Below are positions 26,340-34,980 of a stretch of DNA of 64,000 nt, piece by piece; within the stretch, counting starts at the first letter, position 1, and every line of letters begins with the position of its first letter. The position numbers and the translations under genes were made by a program. Under the pieces are notes generated by a model. That model was not told the DNA's origin. It ran no database searches and saw only the letters and a program-made list of their open reading frames with translations. This DNA is from Maribacter vaceletii (GTDB taxonomy: Bacteria; Bacteroidota; Bacteroidia; Flavobacteriales; Flavobacteriaceae): positions 434,001 to 498,000 of the forward strand of contig NZ_RBIQ01000008.1 in NCBI RefSeq assembly GCF_003634105.1, given 5' to 3'.

Positions 26340-27346
26340 GAATTTGCATTTATGATATCCATTTCTTCTTTAGAGAACTCCAGGTTATCTAATGCTTTTA
26401 CATTTTCTCTTAACTGACCAGAAGAACTAGCACCTACCAGAACAGAAGACACAGTTGGCCTATTCAACAACCAGGCAATTGCCATTTGTGAAAGTTTTTG
26501 CCCTCTTTTATCTGCTAGTGCTGCAAGGTTTTTAATTTTACCTAAATTAGATTCTACTTGTTCCTTATCTAGATATGTGAAATTCTTTGCTGCTCTAGAG
26601 TCATCTGGAATACCATTTACATACTTATTTGTAAGCATGCCTTGAGCAAGAGGAGAAAAGGCAATACATCCTACTCCATTATTGTCTAAAGCATCTAAAA
26701 GTCCGTCTTCTACCCATCTATCAAAAATAGAATATCTAGCTTGGTGTAATATAAAAGGAACACGTAGCTCTTTTAATAATGCCGCAGCTTCTGCAGTTTC
26801 TTTTGGTTGGTAATTAGATATACCTACATAAAGCGCCTTCCCTTGCCTTACTATATCTGCTAATGCAACCATAGTTTCTTCTAAAGGTGTATCTGGGTCT
26901 GGTCTATGATGGTAAAAGATATCTACATAATCTAATCCCATACGTTCTAAACTTTGGTCTATACTAGCCATTAGATACTTTCTAGATCCCCAATTACCAT
27001 AAGGTCCAGGCCACATATCATAACCTGCTTTAGAAGCTATAAATAACTCATCTCTATACGGTTTAAAATCTTTCTTAAAAAGCATTCCAAAATTCTCCTC
27101 AGCAGAACCGTATGGTGGTCCGTAATTATTTGCTAAATCAAAATGCGTAATACCTAAATCAAAAGCTGTTCTTAGAATTTCTCTTGCGTTATGCTGCTTA
27201 TCTACAAAACCAAAGTTATGCCACAAGCCTAGAGAAATTGCTGGCAATAAAACACCACTTTTTCCACAACGATTATACTTCATGGTATTATACCGTTCAG
27301 AATGAGCCACATAATTAGTTACTCCTGATTTATCATTTATCTCCAT
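26336..27346 (-). CDS. Aldo/keto reductase, YghZ/Gpr-type
   Basis: 336 aa. After a short N-terminal extension, ERYNTMKYNRCGKSGVLLPA and ISLGLWHNFG match E. coli YghZ closely. The tetrad is in ITHFDLANNYGP (D, Y), FIASKAGYDMWPG (K) and DIFYHHRPDPDTP (H); the tail SVLVGASSSGQLRENV binds NADPH. E. coli YghZ reduces L-glyceraldehyde 3-phosphate and methylglyoxal, which suggests a detoxification role. A full copy of the dispersed repeat begins 19 bases upstream of the start codon. Confidence 0.9.
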   Translation of the reverse strand: MEINDKSGVTNYVAHSERYNTMKYNRCGKSGVLLPAISLGLWHNFGFVDKQHNAREILRTAFDLGITHFDLANNYGPPYGSAEENFGMLFKKDFKPYRDELFIASKAGYDMWPGPYGNWGSRKYLMASIDQSLERMGLDYVDIFYHHRPDPDTPLEETMVALADIVRQGKALYVGISNYQPKETAEAAALLKELRVPFILHQARYSIFDRWVEDGLLDALDNNGVGCIAFSPLAQGMLTNKYVNGIPDDSRAAKNFTYLDKEQVESNLGKIKNLAALADKRGQKLSQMAIAWLLNRPTVSSVLVGASSSGQLRENVKALDNLEFSKEEMDIINANS

Positions 27347-27364
27347 AAATATACCTTTCCTTAT

Positions 27365-27462
27365 TTTACTCGATAATCGAGATTAAAATGTTCCGAGACT
27401 TAGCTCGAAATTAAAATTAGTTCCTAATAACTATCTCGTGGATATACCTTGAGGTAGTTTGT
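27365..27462. repeat. Dispersed palindromic repeat, copy A
   Basis: This 98-base unit starts tttactcgataatcgagatt and ends ttgaggtagtttgt, and is repeated with about 80 percent identity by eye at 27502-27600. It holds the palindrome ctcgataatcgag and a second stem around ccgagacttagctcg. No coding capacity. It fills the leader region of yghZ. Confidence 0.8.
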
Positions 27463-27501
27463 TATTTTTCGCAAACATTAAAGTTACATAGAAAAATAGT
27501 A

Positions 27502-27600
27502 TTTACTCGATAATCGAGATTTTAAATGCTCCGAGGCTTGCCTCGAAATCAAAATTTATTTCCTAACAAATGCCTCGTAGGCTTGCGTCGAGGTAGTTTA
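27502..27600. repeat. Dispersed palindromic repeat, copy B
   Basis: This 99-base direct repeat of copy A has stronger stems: ctcgataatcgag, then ctccgaggcttgcctcg, then cctcgtaggcttgcgtcgagg. After it, 27601-27821 is gene-free AT-rich sequence with a much weaker echo of the unit near 27681. With copy A it explains most of the 475-base gene-free gap between yghZ and the CDGSH gene. Confidence 0.8.
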
Positions 27601-27821
27601 CTAATTAAAATTTAAAAACAAACGTTTTTATATTAAGAACTTATATTTTCCAAATTAAACACAAAATTCTTAGTTGTATATTACTCAATTATTGAAGTTT
27701 AAATCTCTCGAAATAGTTTAAATTTTTATTTGGATTGATTTCAAATTAAAGCTTAAATACCACCTATGTATTAGATTCCTCTATTTTTAGCGTTTTCAAC
27801 TAAAATAAAACAACTACTTAC

Positions 27822-28049
27822 ATGAGTGATAAAAAATTTACACCCGTTAAATTAGCTTTAGAGAAAGACAAAAGATACGCATGGTGTACATGCGGACATT
27901 CCGAAACTAATGTGTTTTGCGATGGTTCTCATAAAAAACACGAAAAACCAGGTTCTTTAGTTTTCCAAGTAGAGGAAGACAAAGATGCTAGAATTTGCAC
28001 TTGCAAACTTACTAGCAATCCTCCTTACTGTGATGGAAGTCATAAGTAA
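27822..28049 (+). CDS. Tandem CDGSH iron-sulfur protein
   Basis: 75 aa carrying two CDGSH motifs: CTCGHSETNVFCDGSHKKH at residues 23-41 and CTCKLTSNPPYCDGSHK at 58-74. Each has three cysteines and one histidine, enough for two [2Fe-2S] clusters. There is no membrane anchor, unlike mitoNEET. Bacterial forms are thought to sense redox state or carry iron-sulfur clusters; the exact role is unknown. A strong terminator follows at once, so it is a single-gene transcript. Confidence 0.93.
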   Translation: MSDKKFTPVKLALEKDKRYAWCTCGHSETNVFCDGSHKKHEKPGSLVFQVEEDKDARICTCKLTSNPPYCDGSHK

Positions 28050-28060
28050 CTAAAACAAAA

Positions 28061-28091
28061 AAATCCCGTCTAGTTTTAGACGGGATTTTTT
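28061..28091. terminator. Bidirectional rho-independent terminator
   Basis: A 12-bp stem aaatcccgtcta / tagacgggattt with a 4-base loop, an A-run before and a T-run after. It lies between the CDGSH gene and the convergent lpd gene and can serve both. Confidence 0.9.
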
Positions 28092-28110
28092 ACATAAACA
28101 CTTTTCTTAC

Positions 28111-29517
28111 TTAAACATGTAACGCACGATCATCCGTAGCTGCTAATGCTGCTTCTTTTACCGCTTCTGCATATGTTGGGTGTGCATGACTCATACGAGC
28201 TATATCTTCTGCAGATGCACGGAATTCCATAGCTACCACGGCTTCGGAAATTAAATCTGCTACACGCGCTCCTACCATATGTACTCCTAAAACCTCATCG
28301 GTATTCTTATCTGCAAGAATTTTTACAAATCCGTCTACATCCATACTAGCTCTAGCTCTACCTAAAGCACGCATAGGAAACTGCCCAACTTTATATGCTA
28401 CACCAGCTTCTTTTAATTGCTCTTCTGTTTTACCTACTGCAGCAACTTCTGGCCATGTGTACACTACACCTGGAATTAGGTTATAATCTATATGTGGTTT
28501 TTGTCCTGCTAAAATCTCTGCTACTAAAGTCCCCTCTTCTTCCGCTTTATGCGCAAGCATAGCTCCTTTAATCACATCGCCAATAGCATATATATTAGGT
28601 ACATTCGTTTGTAAATGAGCGTTGACTGCTACTCTACCTCTTTCTTCTTGCTTAACTCCTGCAGCTTCTAAATTTAATCCATCTGTATAAGCATGGCGAC
28701 CAACAGCTACCAAACAATAATCCCCAGTAAAAGTAACCTCTTCTCCTTTTTTGTTATCTGCTTTAACAACAACTTCATTACCGTTACGCTCAACTGATTT
28801 TACTTTATGAGACAATGCAAATTTTATTTTTTGCTTTTTAAGAACCTTGGTTAATTCTTTAGAGCATGCACCATCCATTCCTGGAATTATACGACCTAAA
28901 TACTCCACAACTGTTACTTCTGCTCCTAATCGCTTATATACTTGTCCTAATTCTAGACCAATTACACCGCCACCAATTACAATCATGTGTTTTGGTACTT
29001 CTTTTAACTTTAAAGCTTCTGTAGAAGTTATAACACGTTCTTTATCTAACTTTATAAAAGGTAAAGTAGATGGTTTAGAACCTGTAGCTATAATTGTATT
29101 TTTAGCTTCTATAGTTTCTGTCTTACCATCTTCTTTAGTCACAATGATAGTAGTAGCATCTTTAAAACTACCAGTACCTTGAAAAACATCAATCTTATTT
29201 TTATCCATCAAAAACTTAACTCCACCTGTAGTTTGATCTACAACTGCTTGTTTACGAGCAATCATTTTTTCTAAATTCACTTTAACTTCTCCAGGAATTT
29301 CTATTCCATGGGTATCAAAATGTTTTATAGCATCTTCATAATGATGCGAAGAATCTAATAAAGCTTTAGAAGGAATACACCCCACATTAAGACATGTACC
29401 ACCTAAAGTAGAATATTTTTCTATAATTGCTGTTTTCATTCCTAATTGTGCACAGCGTATAGCTGCAACATATCCTCCAGGGCCTGAACCTATAACGGCT
29501 ACATCATATGAACTCAT
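28111..29517 (-). CDS. lpdA: Dihydrolipoyl dehydrogenase
   Basis: 468 aa. IGSGPGGYVAAIRCAQLG binds FAD, GGTCLNVGCIPSKALL has the redox-active CxxxxC pair, IVIGGGVIGLELG is the NAD-binding turn, and the C-terminal HAHPTYAEAVKEAALA carries the His-Glu catalytic pair. It is the E3 component of 2-oxo acid dehydrogenase complexes and glycine cleavage. No E1/E2 genes are nearby; it stands alone, 51 bases after an Lrp-type gene on the same strand. Confidence 0.96.
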   Translation of the reverse strand: MSSYDVAVIGSGPGGYVAAIRCAQLGMKTAIIEKYSTLGGTCLNVGCIPSKALLDSSHHYEDAIKHFDTHGIEIPGEVKVNLEKMIARKQAVVDQTTGGVKFLMDKNKIDVFQGTGSFKDATTIIVTKEDGKTETIEAKNTIIATGSKPSTLPFIKLDKERVITSTEALKLKEVPKHMIVIGGGVIGLELGQVYKRLGAEVTVVEYLGRIIPGMDGACSKELTKVLKKQKIKFALSHKVKSVERNGNEVVVKADNKKGEEVTFTGDYCLVAVGRHAYTDGLNLEAAGVKQEERGRVAVNAHLQTNVPNIYAIGDVIKGAMLAHKAEEEGTLVAEILAGQKPHIDYNLIPGVVYTWPEVAAVGKTEEQLKEAGVAYKVGQFPMRALGRARASMDVDGFVKILADKNTDEVLGVHMVGARVADLISEAVVAMEFRASAEDIARMSHAHPTYAEAVKEAALAATDDRALHV

Positions 29518-29568
29518 AAAATTGTATTGTTTTTATTGATAAACAAAATTAGTGTTATTTTCTGATTT

Positions 29569-30030
29569 TTATACATCTATTGCTGTTGTATGCTTAACTT
29601 CATTTATAATAAATGTGCTTTGTGTACTTCCTATATTAGCAATAGCGGTAAGTTTAGACACCATAAATGCTCGGTAAGCTTCCATATCTTCTACGTGAAT
29701 TTTTAAAATATAATCATAGTCGCCACTAACATGGTAGCACTCTACAATCTCTTCAATTTTTAAAATTTCGCGTTCAAACTGAAGCACATTATCTTTTGTA
29801 TGTTGTATTAGTTTTACATGACATAAAACCACAAAAGCCTTATTTACTTTTTTCTTCTCTACTAAAGCTACATACTTTGTTATAACACCAGACTTTTCCA
29901 ATCTTTTAATACGCTCATAAACAGCTGTAGTAGAAAGACCAAGCTTATTTGCATACTCTTTGTTTGTGTTTTTACTATCCTCTTGGAGCATTGCCAAAAG
30001 CTTTCTATCCTTTTCATCAAACTTTATCAT
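29569..30030 (-). CDS. Lrp/AsnC-family regulator next to methionine gamma-lyase
   Basis: 153 aa. The N-terminal HTH is DSKNTNKEYANKLGLSTTAVYERIKRLEKSGVI, and residues 65-150 form the RAM ligand-binding/oligomerisation domain (VECYHVSGDYDYILKIHVEDMEAY). It diverges from the PLP lyase gene across a 153-base AT-rich gap, the usual arrangement for an Lrp member controlling an amino-acid catabolic operon. The effector, possibly methionine, is inferred. It is distinct from the second Lrp at 46287. Confidence 0.92.
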   Translation of the reverse strand: MIKFDEKDRKLLAMLQEDSKNTNKEYANKLGLSTTAVYERIKRLEKSGVITKYVALVEKKKVNKAFVVLCHVKLIQHTKDNVLQFEREILKIEEIVECYHVSGDYDYILKIHVEDMEAYRAFMVSKLTAIANIGSTQSTFIINEVKHTTAIDV

Positions 30031-30131
30031 GGAATATTTTCTAATTAAACAATAAACACAGCATAAATTATTAATTTTATTCTACAAATCTAAAAATTAA
30101 TAGTTTTATTTTCTACATAATTAATAATCTA

Positions 30132-30162
30132 TTGACAAAAACACACCATAATAATATTTTTA
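30132..30162 (+). promoter_or_regulatory. Probable promoter of the methionine gamma-lyase gene
   Basis: TTG at 30132 is followed after 20 bases by TATTTTTA at 30155, one base off the TANNTTTG consensus, with the start codon about 20 bases further on. The surrounding AT-rich repeats would suit Lrp binding. Confidence 0.4.
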
Positions 30163-30183
30163 TAACATAAAAATAATAATACT

Positions 30184-31404
30184 ATGTCAGATAACGCTTC
30201 TAATAATTTACAAGATTTACAATATTTCGGAGAATATGGAGGAGTAAATCCATCCATATCAGATTCATCCACCTACACATTTATCTCTGCGAAAACCATG
30301 TTCGATACTTTTGAAGGAAACACAGAGGGGTGTTATTTGTATAGTAGACATTCCTCGCCGTCTAACTTATACCTTGGTGAGGCTCTTGCTGCCATTGAAG
30401 GTACCGAAACTGCTAATGTAACTGCTAGTGGTATGGGGGCGATTACAGCGGTAATTTTACAATTATGTGATACCGATGACCATATTGTAAGTAGCAGAAC
30501 TATATATGGTGGTACTTACGCTTTTATGAAAAATTTTTTAAAGAAATTTAGAATAGGAACTACCTTTCTAGATATTACAAATATAGATGCTGTAGAAAAA
30601 GCTATTACTCCTAAAACAAAAATGATTTATTGCGAGAGTGTTAGTAACCCTCTTTTAGAAGTAGCAGATATTGAAGCACTTTCTAAATTGGCAAAAAAAC
30701 ACGGAATACCATTAGTAGTAGACAATACCTTCTCCCCCCTTACTATTGCCCCTGCTAAATTAGGTGCCGATATAGTAATACACAGTTTAACTAAATTCAT
30801 AAACGGAACTAGTGACTGCGTTGCTGGTGTAGTTTGCGGCACAAAAGACTTTTGTTTAGCCTTAAAAGATGTAAATAGTGGGGCTGGTATGTTACTAGGA
30901 AGTACTCTAGACAGCCTTAGAGCATCTTCTATCCTAAAAAATATGCGAACATTGCATATTAGAATCCAAAAACACAGTGAAAATGCACAATATTTAGCAG
31001 AAAAATTTGAAAAAGACGGACTTAGAGTGGTATATCCTGGATTAGAATCGCACACTGGACATAATACCCTAAAAAAACAAATGAATACCAAATATGGTTT
31101 TGGTGGTCTATTAACTTTAGATGTTGGTTCCTTAGAGAATGCCAATGCCTTAATGGAAATGTTACAAGACCAAAAACTTGGCTATTTAGCAGTAAGTTTA
31201 GGCTTTTACAAAACACTATTTAGCGCTCCTGGCACTTCTACATCTTCCGAAATACCAATGGAAGAACAAATAGAAATGGGCTTAGGAGATGGTTTAATAC
31301 GTTTTTCTATAGGCTTAGATAATGATATCCATAGAACTTATGAAATGATGAAATCTTGTATGTTACAACTCAATATTTTAAAGAAAAATACAGTTACAGC
31401 ATAG
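30184..31404 (+). CDS. Methionine gamma-lyase or related Cys/Met PLP enzyme
   Basis: 406 aa, Cys/Met-metabolism PLP family. Visible motifs are YSRHSSPSNLYLGEALAAIEGTE, TASGMGAITAVI, LVVDNTFSPLTIAPAKLGAD and the PLP lysine in HSLTKFINGTSD. The closest characterised type appears to be methionine gamma-lyase, which turns methionine into methanethiol, ammonia and 2-oxobutyrate; cystathionine lyase or synthase activity cannot be excluded. It lies between a divergent Lrp gene and a same-strand NhaC-type transporter 73 bases downstream. Confidence 0.83.
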   Translation: MSDNASNNLQDLQYFGEYGGVNPSISDSSTYTFISAKTMFDTFEGNTEGCYLYSRHSSPSNLYLGEALAAIEGTETANVTASGMGAITAVILQLCDTDDHIVSSRTIYGGTYAFMKNFLKKFRIGTTFLDITNIDAVEKAITPKTKMIYCESVSNPLLEVADIEALSKLAKKHGIPLVVDNTFSPLTIAPAKLGADIVIHSLTKFINGTSDCVAGVVCGTKDFCLALKDVNSGAGMLLGSTLDSLRASSILKNMRTLHIRIQKHSENAQYLAEKFEKDGLRVVYPGLESHTGHNTLKKQMNTKYGFGGLLTLDVGSLENANALMEMLQDQKLGYLAVSLGFYKTLFSAPGTSTSSEIPMEEQIEMGLGDGLIRFSIGLDNDIHRTYEMMKSCMLQLNILKKNTVTA

Positions 31405-31477
31405 AATAATTATCAAATTGCCGCTTGTAGAACTGTTTTCAAAATCGTAATATTACAAGGAAATCAAAAAAAGTTAC

Positions 31478-32947
31478 ATGCATAACAATAGCTTAAACCC
31501 AAATGGTCCTGAGAATGAAAATATTGTAGAAAACAAGGAACTAAATATTTGGGAGGCATTAATACCTGTTGCTCTTTTAATGAGTATGCTTGCATATAAT
31601 ATTTTCTTTGCTAATGGGGAATGGCTTGGAGAATACTCTAACCAATTTATTCTTTTAATTGGTGGTTTTTTTGCGGCAATTATGGGGTTGTTTAATAAAA
31701 CCAAATTAAGTACTATGGGTGCCGAAATTTTAGAAAATCTAAAAAGCGTACTAATCCCAATAATGATTCTTTTTTTGGTTGGTGCTTTAGCTGGCACTTG
31801 GCTTGTGAGTGGTATTATCCCTGCAATGGTTTATTATGGCCTAAAAGTTTTAAGCCCAGAAATATTTTTACCAGCCTCTGTTATTATCTCTGCAATAATA
31901 TCTATAGCCACTGGTAGCTCTTGGACCACCTCTGCAACAGTTGATATTGCCTTAGTTGGTATTGGAACCGCCCTAGGAATACCTTCAGGAATGATTGCAG
32001 GTGCTGTAATTTCTGGTGCATATTTTGGAGATAAAATGTCTCCTTTAAGTGACACTACCAACTTAGCTCCCGCCATGGCAGGAACCGATTTATTTACCCA
32101 TATAAAATATATGGCATACACTACAGTGCCTACAATTAGTATAACCCTTATCGTCTTCATACTATTAAACCTAAACATTACAACAACAGGTAATACAGAT
32201 GTTAGTAGTTTACTTGCTACTATAGACAATACATTTAATATAAATTTATATTTATTTATAGTCCCTGTAGTTGTAATTGCTCTAATACTTTTAAAAACTA
32301 AACCATTAATAGCCCTAGGAACTGGTGTGGCATTAGCTGGTGGTTTTGCTATCTTTTTTCAAACAGAAATATTAGAAAATCTTTCAGACTCTAATTTAAC
32401 TTCTGTTTTTAATGCTATTTTCACAGACACAGCAATTGTAACAGATAATGATAAATTAAACGACTTATTTAGCTCTGGTGGCATGAAAGGTATGCTTTGG
32501 ACTATTTACCTTATTTGCTCTGCAATGGTATTTGGTGGTATTATGGATGCCATTGGTGCTTTAGCAAAGATAACAAAAGCATTACTATCTATAGCAACAA
32601 GTGTTTTTGGCCTTTTTGCAAGTACTGTAATAAGCTGTCTAGGCTTAAATACCATTGCAAGTGACCAATATTTAGCCCTTGTTATTCCTGGAAAAATGTT
32701 TAAAAAAGCCTATCAAGATAGAGGATTAGCTCCTGAAAATTTAAGTAGAACCCTAGAAGATTCTGGTACAGTAACCTCTGTATTAATTCCCTGGAATACT
32801 TGTGGAGCATACCAATCTGGAGTTTTAGGAGTTAGTGTTTTTGATTATGCTATTTATGCAATTTTTAATTGGCTTAGTCCTTTTACTACATTACTTTTTG
32901 CAGCCTTGAATATTAAAATTAGAAGAATTATTTCCTCTAAAGCCTAA
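31478..32947 (+). CDS. NhaC-family membrane transporter, possibly for methionine
   Basis: 489 aa with about 12 membrane helices. The NhaC-family signatures GSSWTTSATVDIALVGIGTALG, GAYFGDKMSPLSDTTNLAPA and DSGTVTSVLIPWNTCGAYQSGVLG are all present. The family includes Na+/H+ antiporters and also amino-acid carriers; members called MetT are linked to methionine uptake in other bacteria. Its place behind methionine gamma-lyase makes methionine or a product of its breakdown a sensible cargo, but this is inference from context. Confidence 0.85.
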   Translation: MHNNSLNPNGPENENIVENKELNIWEALIPVALLMSMLAYNIFFANGEWLGEYSNQFILLIGGFFAAIMGLFNKTKLSTMGAEILENLKSVLIPIMILFLVGALAGTWLVSGIIPAMVYYGLKVLSPEIFLPASVIISAIISIATGSSWTTSATVDIALVGIGTALGIPSGMIAGAVISGAYFGDKMSPLSDTTNLAPAMAGTDLFTHIKYMAYTTVPTISITLIVFILLNLNITTTGNTDVSSLLATIDNTFNINLYLFIVPVVVIALILLKTKPLIALGTGVALAGGFAIFFQTEILENLSDSNLTSVFNAIFTDTAIVTDNDKLNDLFSSGGMKGMLWTIYLICSAMVFGGIMDAIGALAKITKALLSIATSVFGLFASTVISCLGLNTIASDQYLALVIPGKMFKKAYQDRGLAPENLSRTLEDSGTVTSVLIPWNTCGAYQSGVLGVSVFDYAIYAIFNWLSPFTTLLFAALNIKIRRIISSKA

Positions 32948-33102
32948 AAATTTAGCATTCAAAATTAATAAAACCACTAAAATTTACGATTTTAAATTTT
33001 CATAACCACTGAAAATTAACAAGTTACAAACAGCATTAATAAATACTATTATTCAATTAGAATTTATAATAGTTCCTACCTTTTTTTTAGCAAGCTAAAC
33101 TC

Positions 33103-33110
33103 TAAATTTG
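33103..33110 (+). promoter_or_regulatory. -7 promoter box of the peroxiredoxin gene
   Basis: TAAATTTG matches TANNTTTG exactly, 33 bases before the start at 33143. A pyrimidine-rich run lies upstream rather than a clear TTG. Confidence 0.4.
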
Positions 33111-33142
33111 CAACTTAAATTTAACAGCATAAAAAATAAAAA

Positions 33143-33787
33143 ATGGCTATAGTAGGAAAAAAATTCCCAAATTTAGAAGTAAACGCAATGAACGAAATGG
33201 GCGATACATTTAAGTTAAATGTATTAGAAGAAGCTCAAAAAAATAAGAAGAAAGTACTATTATTCTGGTACCCAAAAGATTTTACTTTTGTATGCCCTAC
33301 AGAATTACACGCCTTCCAAGCTGCTTTAGGTGAATTCGAAAAAAGAAACACAGTTGTAATTGGTGCTTCTTGTGACACTGCAGAAGTACATTTTGCATGG
33401 TTAAACACAGCTAAAGATAATGGTGGTATAGAAGGTGTTACTTACCCACTATTAGCAGATAGTAACAGAAACTTAGCTGCAACTTTAGGCATTTTAGATG
33501 TTACTAATGAGCAATACAATGAAGAAACAGGTGTAGTAACTGTAGATGGTGACAATGTAACCTACAGAGCTACCTATTTAATAGATGAAGAAGGTACTGT
33601 TTTTCATGAAGGAATAAACCACATGCCTGTTGGTAGAAATGTAAATGAGTTTTTACGTTTAGTAGATGCTTATACGCATGTTCAAGAAAAAGGAGAAGTT
33701 TGTCCTGCAAACTGGGAAGAAGGTAAAGATGCTATGCAAGCAAACTCTAAAGGAACTGCAGAGTATTTAGCTGCTCATGTAAACTAA
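33143..33787 (+). CDS. 2-Cys peroxiredoxin (AhpC/Prx1 type)
   Basis: 214 aa. The peroxidatic cysteine is in FTFVCPTELHAFQ near residue 50 and the resolving cysteine in GEVCPANWEEG near 184. The C-terminal extension fits the Prx1/AhpC class. It removes hydrogen peroxide and organic peroxides in the cytoplasm. A thioredoxin-like gene begins 12 bases after it and is the likely reductant. Together with tpx downstream it makes a compact peroxide-defence cluster. Confidence 0.94.
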   Translation: MAIVGKKFPNLEVNAMNEMGDTFKLNVLEEAQKNKKKVLLFWYPKDFTFVCPTELHAFQAALGEFEKRNTVVIGASCDTAEVHFAWLNTAKDNGGIEGVTYPLLADSNRNLAATLGILDVTNEQYNEETGVVTVDGDNVTYRATYLIDEEGTVFHEGINHMPVGRNVNEFLRLVDAYTHVQEKGEVCPANWEEGKDAMQANSKGTAEYLAAHVN

Positions 33788-33799
33788 AATTATACAAGC

Positions 33800-34114
33800 A
33801 TGTTACTAGAATTAGAAAAAGACAATTTAGCAGAAATAATTGCTGAAAATAATAATGTAGTGGTACAATATTCCGCTACTTGGTGTGGTAACTGCAGAAT
33901 AATGAAACCAAAATTTAAAAAAGAAGCTTCTCTTAATGAAGAGGTTACTTTTATTTTGGCGGATGCAGAAAAATTTCCTGAGTCTAGAAAATTAGCAAAT
34001 GTGGATAATTTACCAACTTTTGCAACTTTTGTAGATGGGAAATTTAAAAACCAAACGCAGACCAATAAATATGATGTTTTAAAAGAACTGATACATGAAG
34101 TTACCAGTAATTAA
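33800..34114 (+). CDS. Thioredoxin-family protein
   Basis: 104 aa, single thioredoxin fold, cytoplasmic. The active site is YSATWCGNCRIMKPKF, WCGNC rather than the classical WCGPC, with the cis-proline in VDNLPTFATF. It follows the peroxiredoxin by 12 bases, so it probably reduces that enzyme. Its last 20 bases overlap the start of the next gene. Confidence 0.92.
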   Translation: MLLELEKDNLAEIIAENNNVVVQYSATWCGNCRIMKPKFKKEASLNEEVTFILADAEKFPESRKLANVDNLPTFATFVDGKFKNQTQTNKYDVLKELIHEVTSN

Positions 34115-34352
34115 ACACCTTACTAATTTTATTGAGGCTAATGACGAAGATTATATAGTAGAAACTATAGAAACTTTGGAAGACCTTACTGAGGTTTCCT
34201 CTTTAAAAGATGAAGAATTAGACGTAATTGGCGAACTAATCTCTAATATGTATGGCGCCTTAGAAGTAAGTAAAGCTGTAAGAGAAGGTAAACCAAAAAA
34301 GGAAGCATTAAATGATTTTATGCAACGTGTTGTGGGTGCTATAGACTCATAA
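34095..34352 (+). CDS. DUF6952 family protein
   Basis: 85 aa, acidic, helical, with no cysteine and no membrane segment. MKLPVIKHLTNFIEANDEDY and VGELISNMYGALEVSKAVREGKPKKEALNDF-like segments match a small protein regularly found behind the peroxiredoxin-thioredoxin pair in Flavobacteriia. Its role is unknown; position suggests a partner in peroxide defence. It is the last gene of the three-gene transcript, followed by a terminator at 34373. Confidence 0.8.
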   Translation: MKLPVIKHLTNFIEANDEDYIVETIETLEDLTEVSSLKDEELDVIGELISNMYGALEVSKAVREGKPKKEALNDFMQRVVGAIDS

Positions 34353-34372
34353 TCAATTCCTATTATAGTAGT

Positions 34373-34402
34373 AAAGTCCGTTACTCTAGAGTAACGGACT
34401 TT
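34373..34402 (+). terminator. Rho-independent terminator
   Basis: A perfect 30-base palindrome (half-site aaagtccgttactct) running into a T-rich tail. It closes the peroxiredoxin-thioredoxin-DUF6952 transcript 20 bases after its last stop. Confidence 0.9.
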
Positions 34403-34473
34403 TTATTTGCAAAAAAGTTACATATCCACGTATTATTTTTTAATTTCACAACTTAAACCATAAAAACGCTATC

Positions 34474-34980
34474 ATGGCATCTGTAACACTAAAAGGAAAC
34501 GCATTAACAACTATAGGAAATTTACCAACACCAGGCACTAAAGCTCCAAATTTCTCACTTACTAAAAACGATTTATCTACCGCGCAATTATCTGATTATT
34601 CTGGAAAAAAAGTAGTTTTAAATATATTCCCAAGTATAGATACTGGCACTTGTGCACAGTCTGTTCGTCAATTTAACCAAGAAGCAGCAGAACTAGAAAA
34701 TACGGCAGTATTATGTATTTCTAAAGATTTACCTTTTGCACAAGCAAGGTTTTGTGGCGCTGAAGGAATAGATAAAGTAGAAGTTCTTTCGGATTTTAAA
34801 GATGGTAATTTTGGAAAAGCATACCAAGTAGATTTTGCAGACGGTCCATTACAACCACTACACTCTAGGTCTGTGGTTGTTATAGATAAAAACGGAAGTG
34901 TAGTTTACAACGAGCAAGTTGCAGAAACAACAGAAGAACCAAATTACAAAGCAGCTTTAGAAGCCTTAATAAATGCCTAA
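34474..34980 (+). CDS. tpx: Thiol peroxidase
   Basis: 168 aa. The Tpx signature is DTGTCAQSVRQFNQEA with the peroxidatic cysteine; the resolving cysteine is in FAQARFCGAEGID. The opening VTLKGNALTTIGNLPTPGTKAPNF is typical. It reduces lipid and alkyl hydroperoxides using thioredoxin. Its own transcript begins after the terminator at 34373, and its stop overlaps the dgkA start by 8 bases. Confidence 0.95.
   Translation: MASVTLKGNALTTIGNLPTPGTKAPNFSLTKNDLSTAQLSDYSGKKVVLNIFPSIDTGTCAQSVRQFNQEAAELENTAVLCISKDLPFAQARFCGAEGIDKVEVLSDFKDGNFGKAYQVDFADGPLQPLHSRSVVVIDKNGSVVYNEQVAETTEEPNYKAALEALINA

Noticed and set aside
27365-27600. Two ~98-base repeats considered as an insertion-sequence or CRISPR remnant
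   Set aside because: No transposase frame, no target duplication and no spacer structure; they fit a palindromic intergenic element better.
30627-31145. Long minus-strand frame opposite the PLP lyase
   Set aside because: It is a shadow of a strongly conserved gene on the plus strand and shows no family pattern.
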